Below, piece after piece: positions 1 through 7,729 of a stretch of DNA of 64,000 bases. Under the pieces are notes generated by a model. It was not told the DNA's origin, did no database searches, and was given only the letters and a program-made list of their open reading frames with translations. Numbering within the stretch: the stretch's first letter is position 1; every line of letters begins with the position of its first letter. Location: assembly GCA_963718635.1 (NCBI GenBank), contig OY970367.1, positions 3,968,001-4,032,000 on the forward strand, given 5' to 3'. Source of the DNA: JAIOQJ01 sp963718635 (GTDB lineage Bacteria; Planctomycetota; Planctomycetia; Gemmatales; Gemmataceae). The position numbers and the translations under genes are program-made.

Positions 1-1256
1 GCAAGCGGAAAATCTTCAGGCCCCTTCATTTCGTTGACTAGCTTCTGAAAAAGTTGGGTAGAAGAGTCTTTGTCGCCGAGCATATAAAGCATTCGAGCTC
101 GTCGGACCTCGATTTCATTTCGCTCGGCGGGTGGCGTGTCTCGCCGTCGCGCCTCATCGACCAGTGCAAACGCTTCCTTGTGTTTCATCTGCGCGCAGAG
201 AATATCGAAGGTAAGCGATAGTTCGCGCTTCTTCTCAGTCAGGATTTTGATGGCCGCCAACGACTTGCCATTGAGCAACAGCGAGTCGGCATCGTGACGT
301 AAAAGGACGACGTCATCTTCGATATCCTCGGCCGACTTCACCAGATCGGCGATACGTTCATCGAATAGTTTCTGATCGCCGGCCAAACGCGCGTAAGCCG
401 CCAAGGCGCCAAGTCGGGATTCAAAACCCGCAGCGGGCCTCGCTTCCGCGAGCGCTTTCCAGTCGTTCGACTGCCAGCGAACGCGTTCGATCAGATCGTC
501 CTTCTTGCTGTCAGCCGCCGCCCGGCGAGCCGCCGGCCAATTTCCCTGGTTGCGATAGAGGTAGACGAGGATCTCGGCGGCCTTTTCGGCATCGCCGCCC
601 TTCTTCGTTCGTTCCTTTTCGAATCGAGCGACGGCACGATCGAGGCCGCCTCTAAGATACATGAAGCTGGCGTAGTCCGGCCCGGTGAGATGTGGCGAGT
701 TGAATAGAGTCAGTTCGAACATCTGTTCGGCCGCATCAAACTCAGACCGTGCGAGCAACTGCGGGATTGTCTTGCGTATTTCCTGATACATCCCGGCGAA
801 CATTTGTTCGCGCAACTCGGCATTCTCTTCCTTCGCCAGCAGCTTCCGGATGGTGGCAAAAGGAACGGGTCGCTGCCGCAGCAATTCGTTTATCGCCTCT
901 TGTCTATTTTCGGGAGCGCCCGCTCGGAATTGCTCAATGAGGTCGCGGACTCTTTGGGGATTGTCTGGATAGAGGCCCCAAAAGTAATCTTCCAGGATCG
1001 CCTTAGCGATGTTGGAGATTTCCTGGTCAGGATTTCGTGCCGCCTCTGCGAGCAGCGGTTCGGCAGCCGCGCCTGCTTCCAGCAAGATTTTCTTGGCTTT
1101 ATCGCGCACGACGAAGCGTTTGCTGCCCAAATCTTCTATCGCTTTTTTTATCTCGTCGGCGGTAGGACCCTTCTTTGAACCATTCTCCGGCGTTTCAGCG
1201 GCTAATGATAAAATACATAGCCCTAAAAGAAGCAAACATGACGCAATACGGAACAC
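1..1256 (-). CDS. Exported HEAT-like/TPR-like repeat protein, 3' end outside window
   Basis: About 418 residues are visible and the reading frame runs off the left edge, so the C-terminus is missing. The start is a GTG at 1254-1256, chosen because a perfect AGGAGG (complement of 1265-1270) lies 8 nt upstream. The N-terminus is a signal peptide (VFRIASCLLLLGLCILSLAA), so the product is exported. Residues about 30-90 resemble a HEAT-type helical pair (KRFVVRDKAKKILLEAG, then AAEPLLAEAA), and the rest is alpha-helical and rich in Ala, Glu and Arg, like TPR-type scaffolds. No catalytic motif is seen. Similar exported repeat proteins are frequent in planctomycetes, but the function is unknown. Confidence 0.72.
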   Translation of the reverse strand, partial: MFRIASCLLLLGLCILSLAAETPENGSKKGPTADEIKKAIEDLGSKRFVVRDKAKKILLEAGAAAEPLLAEAARNPDQEISNIAKAILEDYFWGLYPDNPQRVRDLIEQFRAGAPENRQEAINELLRQRPVPFATIRKLLAKEENAELREQMFAGMYQEIRKTIPQLLARSEFDAAEQMFELTLFNSPHLTGPDYASFMYLRGGLDRAVARFEKERTKKGGDAEKAAEILVYLYRNQGNWPAARRAAADSKKDDLIERVRWQSNDWKALAEARPAAGFESRLGALAAYARLAGDQKLFDERIADLVKSAEDIEDDVVLLRHDADSLLLNGKSLAAIKILTEKKRELSLTFDILCAQMKHKEAFALVDEARRRDTPPAERNEIEVRRARMLYMLGDKDSSTQLFQKLVNEMKGPEDFPL

Positions 1257-1789
1257 GACAATCGCCTCCTGGTCAGAGTGCCGAGCGAACACTTCTCTCG
1301 TTGATCCTAACCCTTAAGCGATGGGGTGACAAGGAGCGTAGGTTGAGGAGCCCGAGCCGGGAGTCGTAAGTCGCCGAGTTCCGTTTGACTACGGATTCTC
1401 CCGATAGAACTCACGCGCGCTTCATCGTACTCAACGAAGCATTGGACTTCTAGGTTTTCTAGCATGCCGGTGTTTTCCCCGCAACCGCCAGGCACTTGAA
1501 CACCTTATGCGAGTCTACGTCAAGTTTCACGATTGCGTGGATCCGGCGCTTCGGAGTGGTTTTCGCGAATGATTCACGCGAGAGGCGAGTCGCGAGATGG
1601 CGGAATGGAATATGCGCGAAGTGGTTCGGCTGCTGAAAGACTCGGAGGGCAAACCCAACGGTTCATGTTATCTCTGCGGCACCAGTACGCGGGTCTGGGT
1701 TTGGCGGTTCGCGGCGAATGTCTGGATTCAGTATCAATTTCAAGACGAACGCGTAGGTTTGTTTCGGCGTCGCGCTCGGCACATTCTCG
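1257..1789. other. Intergenic, no supported gene
   Basis: This 533-bp gap separates two minus-strand genes. It contains only short overlapping open frames with no ribosome-binding site and no recognisable protein. The part nearest 1256 carries the AGGAGG of the upstream gene. No clear terminator hairpin or repeat was seen. Confidence 0.5.
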
Positions 1790-2335
1790 TCACTCGGATT
1801 TCCGAGGGGCCTCTGAGTTGAAACGGGCAAGGAATTCGTCGACCGTAAAAGAGGCGTCGGGGTTGAAGTCACTTGGAAGGTGTTGCGCCATTGTTTTAAG
1901 CACCCCCGGCGAGATTTCCAGGTCCAAGTACGGTTGAACGAACGCTTGGCATGTCTTGGCATCCATGGCGGCGTAGGTTTCGTCGACGATTTTTGCGAAT
2001 TCTTCCTCTGTCGGCGCACTGCTCAGGTCAAGGTCAAGATTCACATGGGACAGCACGATTGCTCTGCGCGTTTGTGGATCCAGCGACGAGTAAAATCGAT
2101 CCGCTGCGGCACCGGGGTGGTCACGCAACACAAGATTGCCAAGCCAAGCGCCATTGAGCGTTTCGAGGGGAATAACGTCCCGATCCTCGTTCATGTCGAT
2201 CATTTCACGAACGAGGGATTCGAAAACGTAAGTCTTTTCCTCTGGGGAAAGAGACTTGACGTAATCAACTGGCGAAAGCGGATGCCCATCAGTGCTAGCA
2301 CTTGCGCCAGGTTTGGCAATCGTGGCGGTGGACAT
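1790..2335 (-). CDS. Conserved hypothetical protein, intact paralogue of the 6.6-7.0 kb pseudogene
   Basis: A 181-residue soluble, acidic and mostly helical protein with no signal peptide or membrane segment. No known domain was recognised. The central part (VIPLETLNGAWLGNLV, then ADRFYSSLDPQTRRAI) aligns with the broken gene at 6616-6966 (VIPLVDRNGE, LGNLVSPVQP, VDRLFAEMTPQTRNAI). The family is therefore present twice in this window, once intact and once decayed. The conserved VIPL and PQTRxAI blocks show it is a real protein family. It is divergent from xylA, which starts 105 bp away on the other strand. Function unknown. Confidence 0.7.
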   Translation of the reverse strand: MSTATIAKPGASASTDGHPLSPVDYVKSLSPEEKTYVFESLVREMIDMNEDRDVIPLETLNGAWLGNLVLRDHPGAAADRFYSSLDPQTRRAIVLSHVNLDLDLSSAPTEEEFAKIVDETYAAMDAKTCQAFVQPYLDLEISPGVLKTMAQHLPSDFNPDASFTVDEFLARFNSEAPRKSE

Positions 2336-2439
2336 ACGGCTTCTCCGATGGAACTCTCTCGCCTCATCCTACCCAATGACCCCTCGGACTTCTAGCTTTT
2401 TAGGATACTCGGATTTCACCCGCAAACGCGAGGCTTGCC

Positions 2440-3753
2440 ATGGCGTACTTCCCTGACGTTCAGAAGATCAAGTACGAAGGACCCGATTCGAAGAATGAAT
2501 TGGCCTTTCGGCATTACAACGCCGACGAGTTGGTCGAAGGCAAGTCGATGAAGGAACACCTGCGCTTTGCCGTCGCCTATTGGCACACGTTCCGCGGCAT
2601 GGGCGGCGACCCGTTCGGGCCGGGCTGTGCCGTGCGGCCGTGGGAAGACGGCACCGACTCAGTCGATATGGCGATCAAGCGCGTGCGCGTCGCATTCGAG
2701 TTCATTGAGAAGCTCGGCGCGCCTTACTACTGCTTCCACGATCGCGACGTCGCCCCCGAAGGCAAGAGCCTGAGCGAAAGTCATAAGAATCTGGACGCCG
2801 TTGCTAAGACACTCAAGGAGGAGCAGCAGCGCACGGGAATCAAACTGCTTTGGGGCACTGCGAACCTCTTTAGTAACCCGCGCTTCGTGCATGGCGCCTC
2901 CACGAGCTGCAATGCAGACGTCTTCGCATATGGCGCTGCCCAGGTGAAGAAAGCGCTCGAAGTGACCAAAGAACTCGGCGGCGAAAATTACGTCTTCTGG
3001 GGCGGGCGTGAAGGCTACACGAACCTTTACAACACCGACTTGAAGCGCGAGTTCGATCACCTCGCTAAATTCTTTCACTTAGCTGTGGATTACAAGAAGA
3101 AGATCGGCTTCACGGGCACCTTCCTCATTGAACCCAAGCCGAAGGAGCCGACGACGCATCAGTACGACTTCGACTGTGCCGCCTGCATGGCCTTCCTGAA
3201 GACCTACGGCCTGGAGAAGGAAATGAAGTTCAACATCGAAACCAATCATGCTACGCTGGCCGGCCACACGATGTTCCACGAACTGGTCTATGCCAGCTCC
3301 TATGGCATGTTGGGATCCATCGATGCGAATCGCGGCGATCTGCTGTTGGGCTGGGACACCGATCAATTCCCCACCGACCTTTACACCGCCGCGCAGGTGA
3401 TGTTGGTCGTGCTCAATCAAGGCGGCATCGGCAGCGGCGGCATGAACTTCGACGCCAAGGTCCGGCGCGAAAGTTTCGAGCCGATCGACCTGTTCCACGC
3501 CCACATCGGCGGCATGGACGCCTTCGCCCACGGCCTGAAGATCGCAGCAGCCATCCGCAAAGACGGCCTGCTCAAGGACATCGTCAAAAAGCGCTACGCA
3601 TCTTGGGACAACGGCATCGGCGCCGAAATCGAAAGCGGCAAAGCCAATTTCGAAAGCCTGGAAAAATACATGTTGGACAAGGGCGAAGTGACGAAGAACG
3701 TTTCCGGACGACAGGAGATGATTGAGAATTTGATTAATCGGTATATGGGTTGA
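2440..3753 (+). CDS. xylA: Xylose isomerase
   Basis: Interconverts D-xylose and D-xylulose (and glucose/fructose) in the cytoplasm with two divalent metals. The 437-residue length fits the longer class II enzymes. The active site is complete: His100 and Asp103 in CFHDRD, Glu231 and Lys233 in EPKPKEP, Glu267 and His270 in NIETNHATLAGH, Asp295, Asp306 and Asp308 in GWDTDQFPTD, and Asp338 in NFDAKVRR. The WGGREGY motif is also present. A GAGG sequence precedes the ATG. No xylulokinase or transporter is adjacent, so the gene stands alone, with a hairpin just after its stop. Confidence 0.97.
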   Translation: MAYFPDVQKIKYEGPDSKNELAFRHYNADELVEGKSMKEHLRFAVAYWHTFRGMGGDPFGPGCAVRPWEDGTDSVDMAIKRVRVAFEFIEKLGAPYYCFHDRDVAPEGKSLSESHKNLDAVAKTLKEEQQRTGIKLLWGTANLFSNPRFVHGASTSCNADVFAYGAAQVKKALEVTKELGGENYVFWGGREGYTNLYNTDLKREFDHLAKFFHLAVDYKKKIGFTGTFLIEPKPKEPTTHQYDFDCAACMAFLKTYGLEKEMKFNIETNHATLAGHTMFHELVYASSYGMLGSIDANRGDLLLGWDTDQFPTDLYTAAQVMLVVLNQGGIGSGGMNFDAKVRRESFEPIDLFHAHIGGMDAFAHGLKIAAAIRKDGLLKDIVKKRYASWDNGIGAEIESGKANFESLEKYMLDKGEVTKNVSGRQEMIENLINRYMG

Positions 3754-3764
3754 TGAAAGGGCGG

Positions 3765-3789
3765 GCGGCTTCGCGATTGGCGAAGCCGC
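3765..3789. terminator. Probable terminator hairpin after xylA
   Basis: A perfect 10-bp stem (GCGGCTTCGC at 3765-3774 with GCGAAGCCGC at 3780-3789) closes a 5-nt loop 12 nt after the xylA stop. The following tract ATACAATTCTT is only weakly T-rich, so termination is plausible but not certain. Confidence 0.55.
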
Positions 3790-3814
3790 ATACAATTCTT
3801 CCGGAGTGTCTGCG

Positions 3815-4801
3815 ATGGCTTACAAACGTGGAGTTACAAAGGTTTACACTGCCGCCAAATCTGCGAACGAATTGGCAATGCTGAAGGGCATTGCTGCGGA
3901 TTTGTGTAATCCACTTCCAAAGCTCGTGTACGCTGATTGGCTGGAGGAGCAAGACGATCCGCGCACAGATTTCATCCGCGAGTTTGTCCAGAACGCAAGC
4001 TCGCCAGACGAAGATTTGCCGTCGTCTGATGAATATCCTTTAGCTTGGCGGCACGTAATTGGTGCTTGGGCATTGGAACTAATTCGCGATCAGGATGCAA
4101 AGGAAATTGAAAACGACTTGCTACGGCTTGCGCAGCCGATGTTGAATATCGATGTCGTGCCGATAGCCGATGATCAAATCCCTATTGGCGAAACGAAGTT
4201 CGGAGGTTTTCCAGACTTACCGCACGGAATGGCTTGGCCGATGGAGGAAGACCAGCCGCACGTATTCTGTGGCCAGGTTCGGCTGAGCGATCTACGAGGG
4301 ACGCTTGCAGCCGCTTGGCTGCCCGAAAAAGGGAATCTTTCGTTCTTTACTTCAATGGGTTCAAAGGCGCTCGTGTATCACTTCGCTGCAGGAGAGGCTT
4401 TTCGTCGCGTGCCACCGCCTGTGACCGACGCATGGTACAAAGAATACTTGCCGATGCCGAGCGCCACGATGCGTGTGCACGAAACGCTTGACCTCCCAAC
4501 ACAAAGAAGCCTGATAGGCGATTTGTACGACCGGATCGGTTATAACTCGCTTTCCGAGATTGCCTACGAATTGCGGCAGGACCGAGATGGCGAGCGATAC
4601 CCCCATTTCATACTTGGATATCGGGGAGGTGCGTTCAATGGCGTCGAGCAAGATCCCAAGATGCGACACTTAATGCATTTTGGAAATGTCGGAAGTCTCA
4701 ACCTTAGGTGGCCAGGCGACATGGGCGGAATTTATTTCTCACTTCCGGTGGACGACCTTGTGGCCGGTCGATTCGACAGAGTCGAAGGCGATTTCGGATG
4801 A
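3815..4801 (+). CDS. TIGR02996-domain protein with DUF1963 (YwqG-like) C-terminal region
   Basis: A 328-residue protein. The ATG at 3815 is preferred because GGAG (3803-3806) lies 8 nt upstream; an in-frame GTG at 3806 overlaps that site. Residues about 20-60 (PLPKLVYADWLEEQDDPRTD, followed by FIREF) match the planctomycete repeat-companion domain TIGR02996, normally found at the N-terminus of proteins of unknown role. The remainder has features of DUF1963/YwqG: a KFGGFPDLP motif, FCGQVRLSDL, GNLSFFT, and a late LMHFGNVGSLNLRW block. Role unknown. No signal peptide is seen. Confidence 0.8.
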   Translation: MAYKRGVTKVYTAAKSANELAMLKGIAADLCNPLPKLVYADWLEEQDDPRTDFIREFVQNASSPDEDLPSSDEYPLAWRHVIGAWALELIRDQDAKEIENDLLRLAQPMLNIDVVPIADDQIPIGETKFGGFPDLPHGMAWPMEEDQPHVFCGQVRLSDLRGTLAAAWLPEKGNLSFFTSMGSKALVYHFAAGEAFRRVPPPVTDAWYKEYLPMPSATMRVHETLDLPTQRSLIGDLYDRIGYNSLSEIAYELRQDRDGERYPHFILGYRGGAFNGVEQDPKMRHLMHFGNVGSLNLRWPGDMGGIYFSLPVDDLVAGRFDRVEGDFG

Positions 4802-4829
4802 TCAATGGCATGTGGCTTGAGATCTTGAG

Positions 4830-5060
4830 ATGCAGACTCGCGTTGTCTTTCATCGCTCCGCTGAATCTTCTCTAACAGAATGGCGTCGCAGGCTCAGCCA
4901 ACCGCCTGGCGGCGATCCGGCACTTGCACGATTTATGCGAGCCGAATTGATTCAGAAACTACGGCAGACGGCGGGACATCCCGAGGGGGCCGAATATAAG
5001 ACCAGCCTATCCCCTCCCCGCTGGATCTGGCAATTCGCTCAAGGTGCGTGGATTCACTAA
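4830..5060 (+). CDS. Small hypothetical protein, possibly truncated
   Basis: 76 residues starting 28 bp after the DUF1963 gene on the same strand. It contains ELIQKLRQTAGHPEGAEY and ends in PPRWIWQFAQGAWIH. It looks like a small soluble domain, and the abrupt end after a hydrophobic W-rich strand suggests the C-terminus may be lost. The IS element inserted 75 bp downstream may have reworked the region. No function can be assigned. Confidence 0.4.
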   Translation: MQTRVVFHRSAESSLTEWRRRLSQPPGGDPALARFMRAELIQKLRQTAGHPEGAEYKTSLSPPRWIWQFAQGAWIH

Positions 5061-5134
5061 GGTATTAGAGAAAGCGAAGGATTTCTTGGATTCGGCCGAA
5101 GTAGGGAAGTCATTATTTTTGAGATGACGTCGGA

Positions 5135-6615
5135 CTGCACTTTCCGAGAAAATCTTAGCCTGGGCGGTTCCGTGAACAGCGAGGGGTAGAAAAAAAGTGG
5201 CTCTCCTGCCACGATAGCGGTGCTTGTAAAAACGCATCGAACAGGAGAGCCAAGGATGGCCGCATGGAACTTGCCTTGCGAGGTTGTGTCGTGGATCGCG
5301 CAGATGGCGTTCGTGCTGGATCGCCGCATCGCGGGGCGATTGTTGGCGCTGATGGTCGGCGCCTTGTTCGGCCAAGGCCGGCAAACGGTCGCCAGTTGGC
5401 TGCGTGGCGGCGAACTGGGCAAGGACTTCCGACTCTATTACTACTTCCTAGGGAGCCTTGGACGCAATGTCAAATCGGTAGCCGGCGTGCTGTTCCGGAT
5501 TGCCGTGAAGGTCGTGGCGCCGGGGGATCGTCTGCTGTTGGCGATTGATGACACGCCGACGAAGCGTTATGGCCCCAAGGTGGAAGGGGCGGGGATCCAT
5601 CACAATCCGACGCCCGGGCCTGCCGATCAGAAGTACGTATACGGCCATGTGTGGGTGACGCTGTCGTGGGTTGTGCGTCACGGTTGCTGGGGCACGATCG
5701 GGCTGCCCTTGTTGGCCATGTTGTACGTGCGGCAGAAGAACCTCAAAGGCATCGCGCCGTGGTACAAGGTCAAGTTTCAGACCAAGCTCCAGCAAGCGGG
5801 GAGTTTGGTCGAGTGGGCCGTGCAAGCGCTGTATGGCATGGGAAAAACGCTGTGGATCGTCGCCGACGGCGCGTACGCCAAGCGTCCCTTTTTGCAGCGT
5901 GCGATGGCGTTGGGCACGGTCGTCGTCAGCCGGCTGCGCAAAGATGCGGCCCTCTGCAGCGTGCCGGAGCAGGTCGAGCCGGGGCAGCGTCGACGCGGCC
6001 GACCGCGCAAGTACGGTCCGGACAAGATCAGCCTGGCGAAACGGGCGGGGCATCGTCAGGGCTGGCAGCATGGCGACTTCGTGTTGTACGGCAAGAAGGT
6101 TTCGAAGAAGTACAAGACGTTTCTGGCGACCTACAAGCCGGTGGGTGGCGTGATTCGCGTGGTGTTAGTCAAAGAGGCCGACAGTTGGTTCGCCTACTTT
6201 TGCACGAAGGCCGACGCGGCAGTTCAGGAAATCTTGGAAGCGGTGGCCGACCGGGCAGCGATCGAGCAGAATTTTCACGACGTCAAGGAAGTCCACGGGG
6301 CTGGCAAGCAACAGGTGCGGAACTATTGGGCGAACATCGCGGCCTATCACATCACGTTGTGGTGGCACACGCTGATCGAGCTATGGGCCTGGGCGAAGCC
6401 GCAGCGTGAACTGAGCGACCGCCGAGCCAGTCCGTGGGACGACGCGGAGCGCCGCCCTTCGCACGCGGATCGTCGTAAAGCCTTGCGCCGCCACTGCCTG
6501 GACGATGAATTTCAGCGCGTGGAGGCCAAAACCGGCAGCTCACGAAAAATCCGCCGCCTATGGCAACGCCTACGGGAACAGGTCGCCTAAACTATGATTT
6601 TCTCGGAAAGTGCAG
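5135..6615 (+). mobile_element. Complete insertion sequence (DDE transposase, IS4/IS701-like), 1481 bp
   Basis: The element is bounded by 24-bp inverted repeats (5135-5158 and 6592-6615) that match at 23 of 24 positions and begin CTGCACTTTCCGAGAAAATC. A 6-bp direct repeat GTCGGA flanks it at 5129-5134 and 6616-6621, as expected for a target-site duplication. One transposase gene fills the element. Removing the element and one duplication copy restores a short reading frame across the junction, ending at TAA (5113-5115 on the complement). The IS therefore landed about five codons before the stop of a minus-strand gene. The intact ends and intact transposase suggest recent insertion. Confidence 0.92.
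5256..6590 (+). CDS. IS transposase, DDE superfamily (IS4/IS701-like)
   Basis: 444 residues from the ATG at 5256, preferred because AGGAG lies 8 nt upstream. The first catalytic Asp is probably in LLLAIDDTPTKRYGP, the second in LWIVADGAYAKRPF, and the Glu in the helical region DRAAIEQNFHDVKEVHGAG, giving a DDE arrangement. A basic insert RRRGRPRKYG lies between the second Asp and the Glu. The fold and the DDT/H.N.P pattern resemble the DDE_5 group used by IS701-type elements. However, the 6-bp target duplication is not the 4-bp YTAR type expected for IS701, so the family is left open. Confidence 0.88.
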   Translation: MAAWNLPCEVVSWIAQMAFVLDRRIAGRLLALMVGALFGQGRQTVASWLRGGELGKDFRLYYYFLGSLGRNVKSVAGVLFRIAVKVVAPGDRLLLAIDDTPTKRYGPKVEGAGIHHNPTPGPADQKYVYGHVWVTLSWVVRHGCWGTIGLPLLAMLYVRQKNLKGIAPWYKVKFQTKLQQAGSLVEWAVQALYGMGKTLWIVADGAYAKRPFLQRAMALGTVVVSRLRKDAALCSVPEQVEPGQRRRGRPRKYGPDKISLAKRAGHRQGWQHGDFVLYGKKVSKKYKTFLATYKPVGGVIRVVLVKEADSWFAYFCTKADAAVQEILEAVADRAAIEQNFHDVKEVHGAGKQQVRNYWANIAAYHITLWWHTLIELWAWAKPQRELSDRRASPWDDAERRPSHADRRKALRRHCLDDEFQRVEAKTGSSRKIRRLWQRLREQVA

Positions 6616-6966
6616 GTCGGAGAATCAGACGTAAAAACATTGTTGATTTCCTCTTCGGACAATATGTCATCGAAATCAACGTCCAGAAGAGGCTTCATGA
6701 TCGCATTCCGAGTTTGCGGGGTCATTTCCGCGAAGAGCCGATCAACCGCCGCGGCCGGTTGAACAGGAGATACGAGATTGCCCAGACTCGCCGTTGCGGT
6801 CGACGAGCGGAATGACGCCCACGTTCGGATTGCGGCGGTAGATTTCGCGCAGCAGGTCAAATAGCAACTACTCGTGCTCCTCAAGTCGCAAGTCTGGGAA
6901 GGAACCGTTGCGATGGGCCACTGCGTCGGCTTGGTTGAGAGCGTGCGCTTCGGTTAAGGTTTCCAT
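6616..6966 (-). pseudogene. Decayed paralogue of the 1790-2335 gene, interrupted by the IS
   Basis: Reading right to left from an ATG at 6964-6966: METLTEAHALNQADAVAHRN leads to LRLEEHE, an in-frame TAG, then LLFDLLREIYRRNPNVGVIP. A frameshift near 6795-6800 then moves into the frame encoding LGNLVSPVQPAAAVDRLF and MTPQTRNAIMKP. These blocks align in order with the intact protein at 1790-2335. The IS at 5135-6615 separates the last codons from the body; rejoining across the 6-bp duplication gives an ending TSSQK and a stop at 5113-5115. With a nonsense codon, a frameshift and an IS, it cannot give a full product as assembled. Confidence 0.75.
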
Positions 6967-6968
6967 GT

Positions 6969-7592
6969 TTATCTCTTCGGACTTGTAATAGCGTCTTTTT
7001 CGCCTTGCTTGATACGCTTGCGAATCTCTGCAACGAACTCTTTCTCTGACATGATCCCTTGTCGATTGTCGATGCCTCTTTGCAGCTCGGCGCACTCTCC
7101 ATCGGTCAATTCGGGCAGCGGCGTTTTGGTTCGCCGGATTCTACGACTCGCGTAGATAAGTTCGCGAACACTTGCCAGGAATTCCTCATGAAAAACGGCG
7201 TTCTTCCGGTCGTCGATGCGTCGTTCCAGCTCGGCTTCTTCTTCTTGTGTCAGTTCGGGAAACGGTGTTGTAGTGCGCGGCAGCACCGAGATGACATAAC
7301 CAACGACTGGACCACTATCTTCCGTCACTTTGAGTGGTTTATCGAGGCTGTCATCGGCAGCACAAAGTTGCACTGCTTCGCAAAGGAATTGCATACGCTG
7401 AGCAGGCGAGGTGCTTCGCAATAACTCAGTCAGCGACGCTACAGCTTCCGTGCTGGTCGTTCGGTTGATTTTTTTGGCCCACCACATGACGTTATCATAT
7501 CCGTGTTTCAGACCAAACGCCAGCATTACCTTTGCGATAGTCGTCTTGCCTCCCTTGTCGGCTTCGCAGGTGAGGGCAGAGCGTTTGCACAC
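6969..7592 (-). CDS. Hypothetical protein with two copies of an addiction-module-like motif
   Basis: Up to 207 residues; the upstream GTG (7590-7592) is uncertain and an internal ATG at 7524-7526 is possible. The C-terminal half holds a protein-level duplication: LPELTQEEEAELERRIDDRK and LPELTDGECAELQRGIDNRQ, each followed by a helix with EEFxAxxR. This pattern resembles the C-terminal part of putative addiction-module components (PF09720-like), but doubled. The DNA of the two copies has diverged while the protein pattern is kept, which supports coding. It ends 2 nt before the start of the decayed gene at 6616-6966, so the two may once have been co-transcribed. Function unknown. Confidence 0.55.
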   Translation of the reverse strand: MCKRSALTCEADKGGKTTIAKVMLAFGLKHGYDNVMWWAKKINRTTSTEAVASLTELLRSTSPAQRMQFLCEAVQLCAADDSLDKPLKVTEDSGPVVGYVISVLPRTTTPFPELTQEEEAELERRIDDRKNAVFHEEFLASVRELIYASRRIRRTKTPLPELTDGECAELQRGIDNRQGIMSEKEFVAEIRKRIKQGEKDAITSPKR

Positions 7593-7597
7593 CTACG

Positions 7598-7676
7598 AAA
7601 GTGATGTGAGTCGCAGCCTTTCCCCCCACCCTGCCCTCCCCCGCAAAGCCAAAGCCGGGGGAGGGTGGGAAGGGCG
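7598..7676. repeat. GC-rich palindromic repeat, same family as at 50.55-50.70 kb
   Basis: The sequence CCCCACCCTGCCCTCCCCCG followed by CAAAGCC is identical to a copy at about 50646-50676. Both are preceded by a similar GTGA..CGCAGC.TTTCCCC lead-in. The second half (GGGGGAGGGTGGGAAGGGCG) is the reverse complement of the first, so the copy folds back on itself. It sits between two converging-in-frame minus-strand genes. Confidence 0.7.
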
Positions 7677-7729
7677 GGCTGAAAACTTGGTTACGCGCTC
7701 AGCAACGCGCGTCGTTTTAAGATTTATTT

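Noticed and set aside
1533..1937. Open plus-strand frames across the 1.5-1.9 kb gap
   Set aside because: No start site, composition unlike the neighbouring genes, and they overlap the start of the minus-strand gene at 1790. Treated as chance frames.
3079..3795. Long minus-strand frame opposite xylA
   Set aside because: It lies opposite a gene with a full set of catalytic residues and is explained by codon bias on the real strand.
5448..6071. Several long frames opposite or beside the first IS transposase
   Set aside because: All are out-of-frame shadows of the intact DDE transposase.
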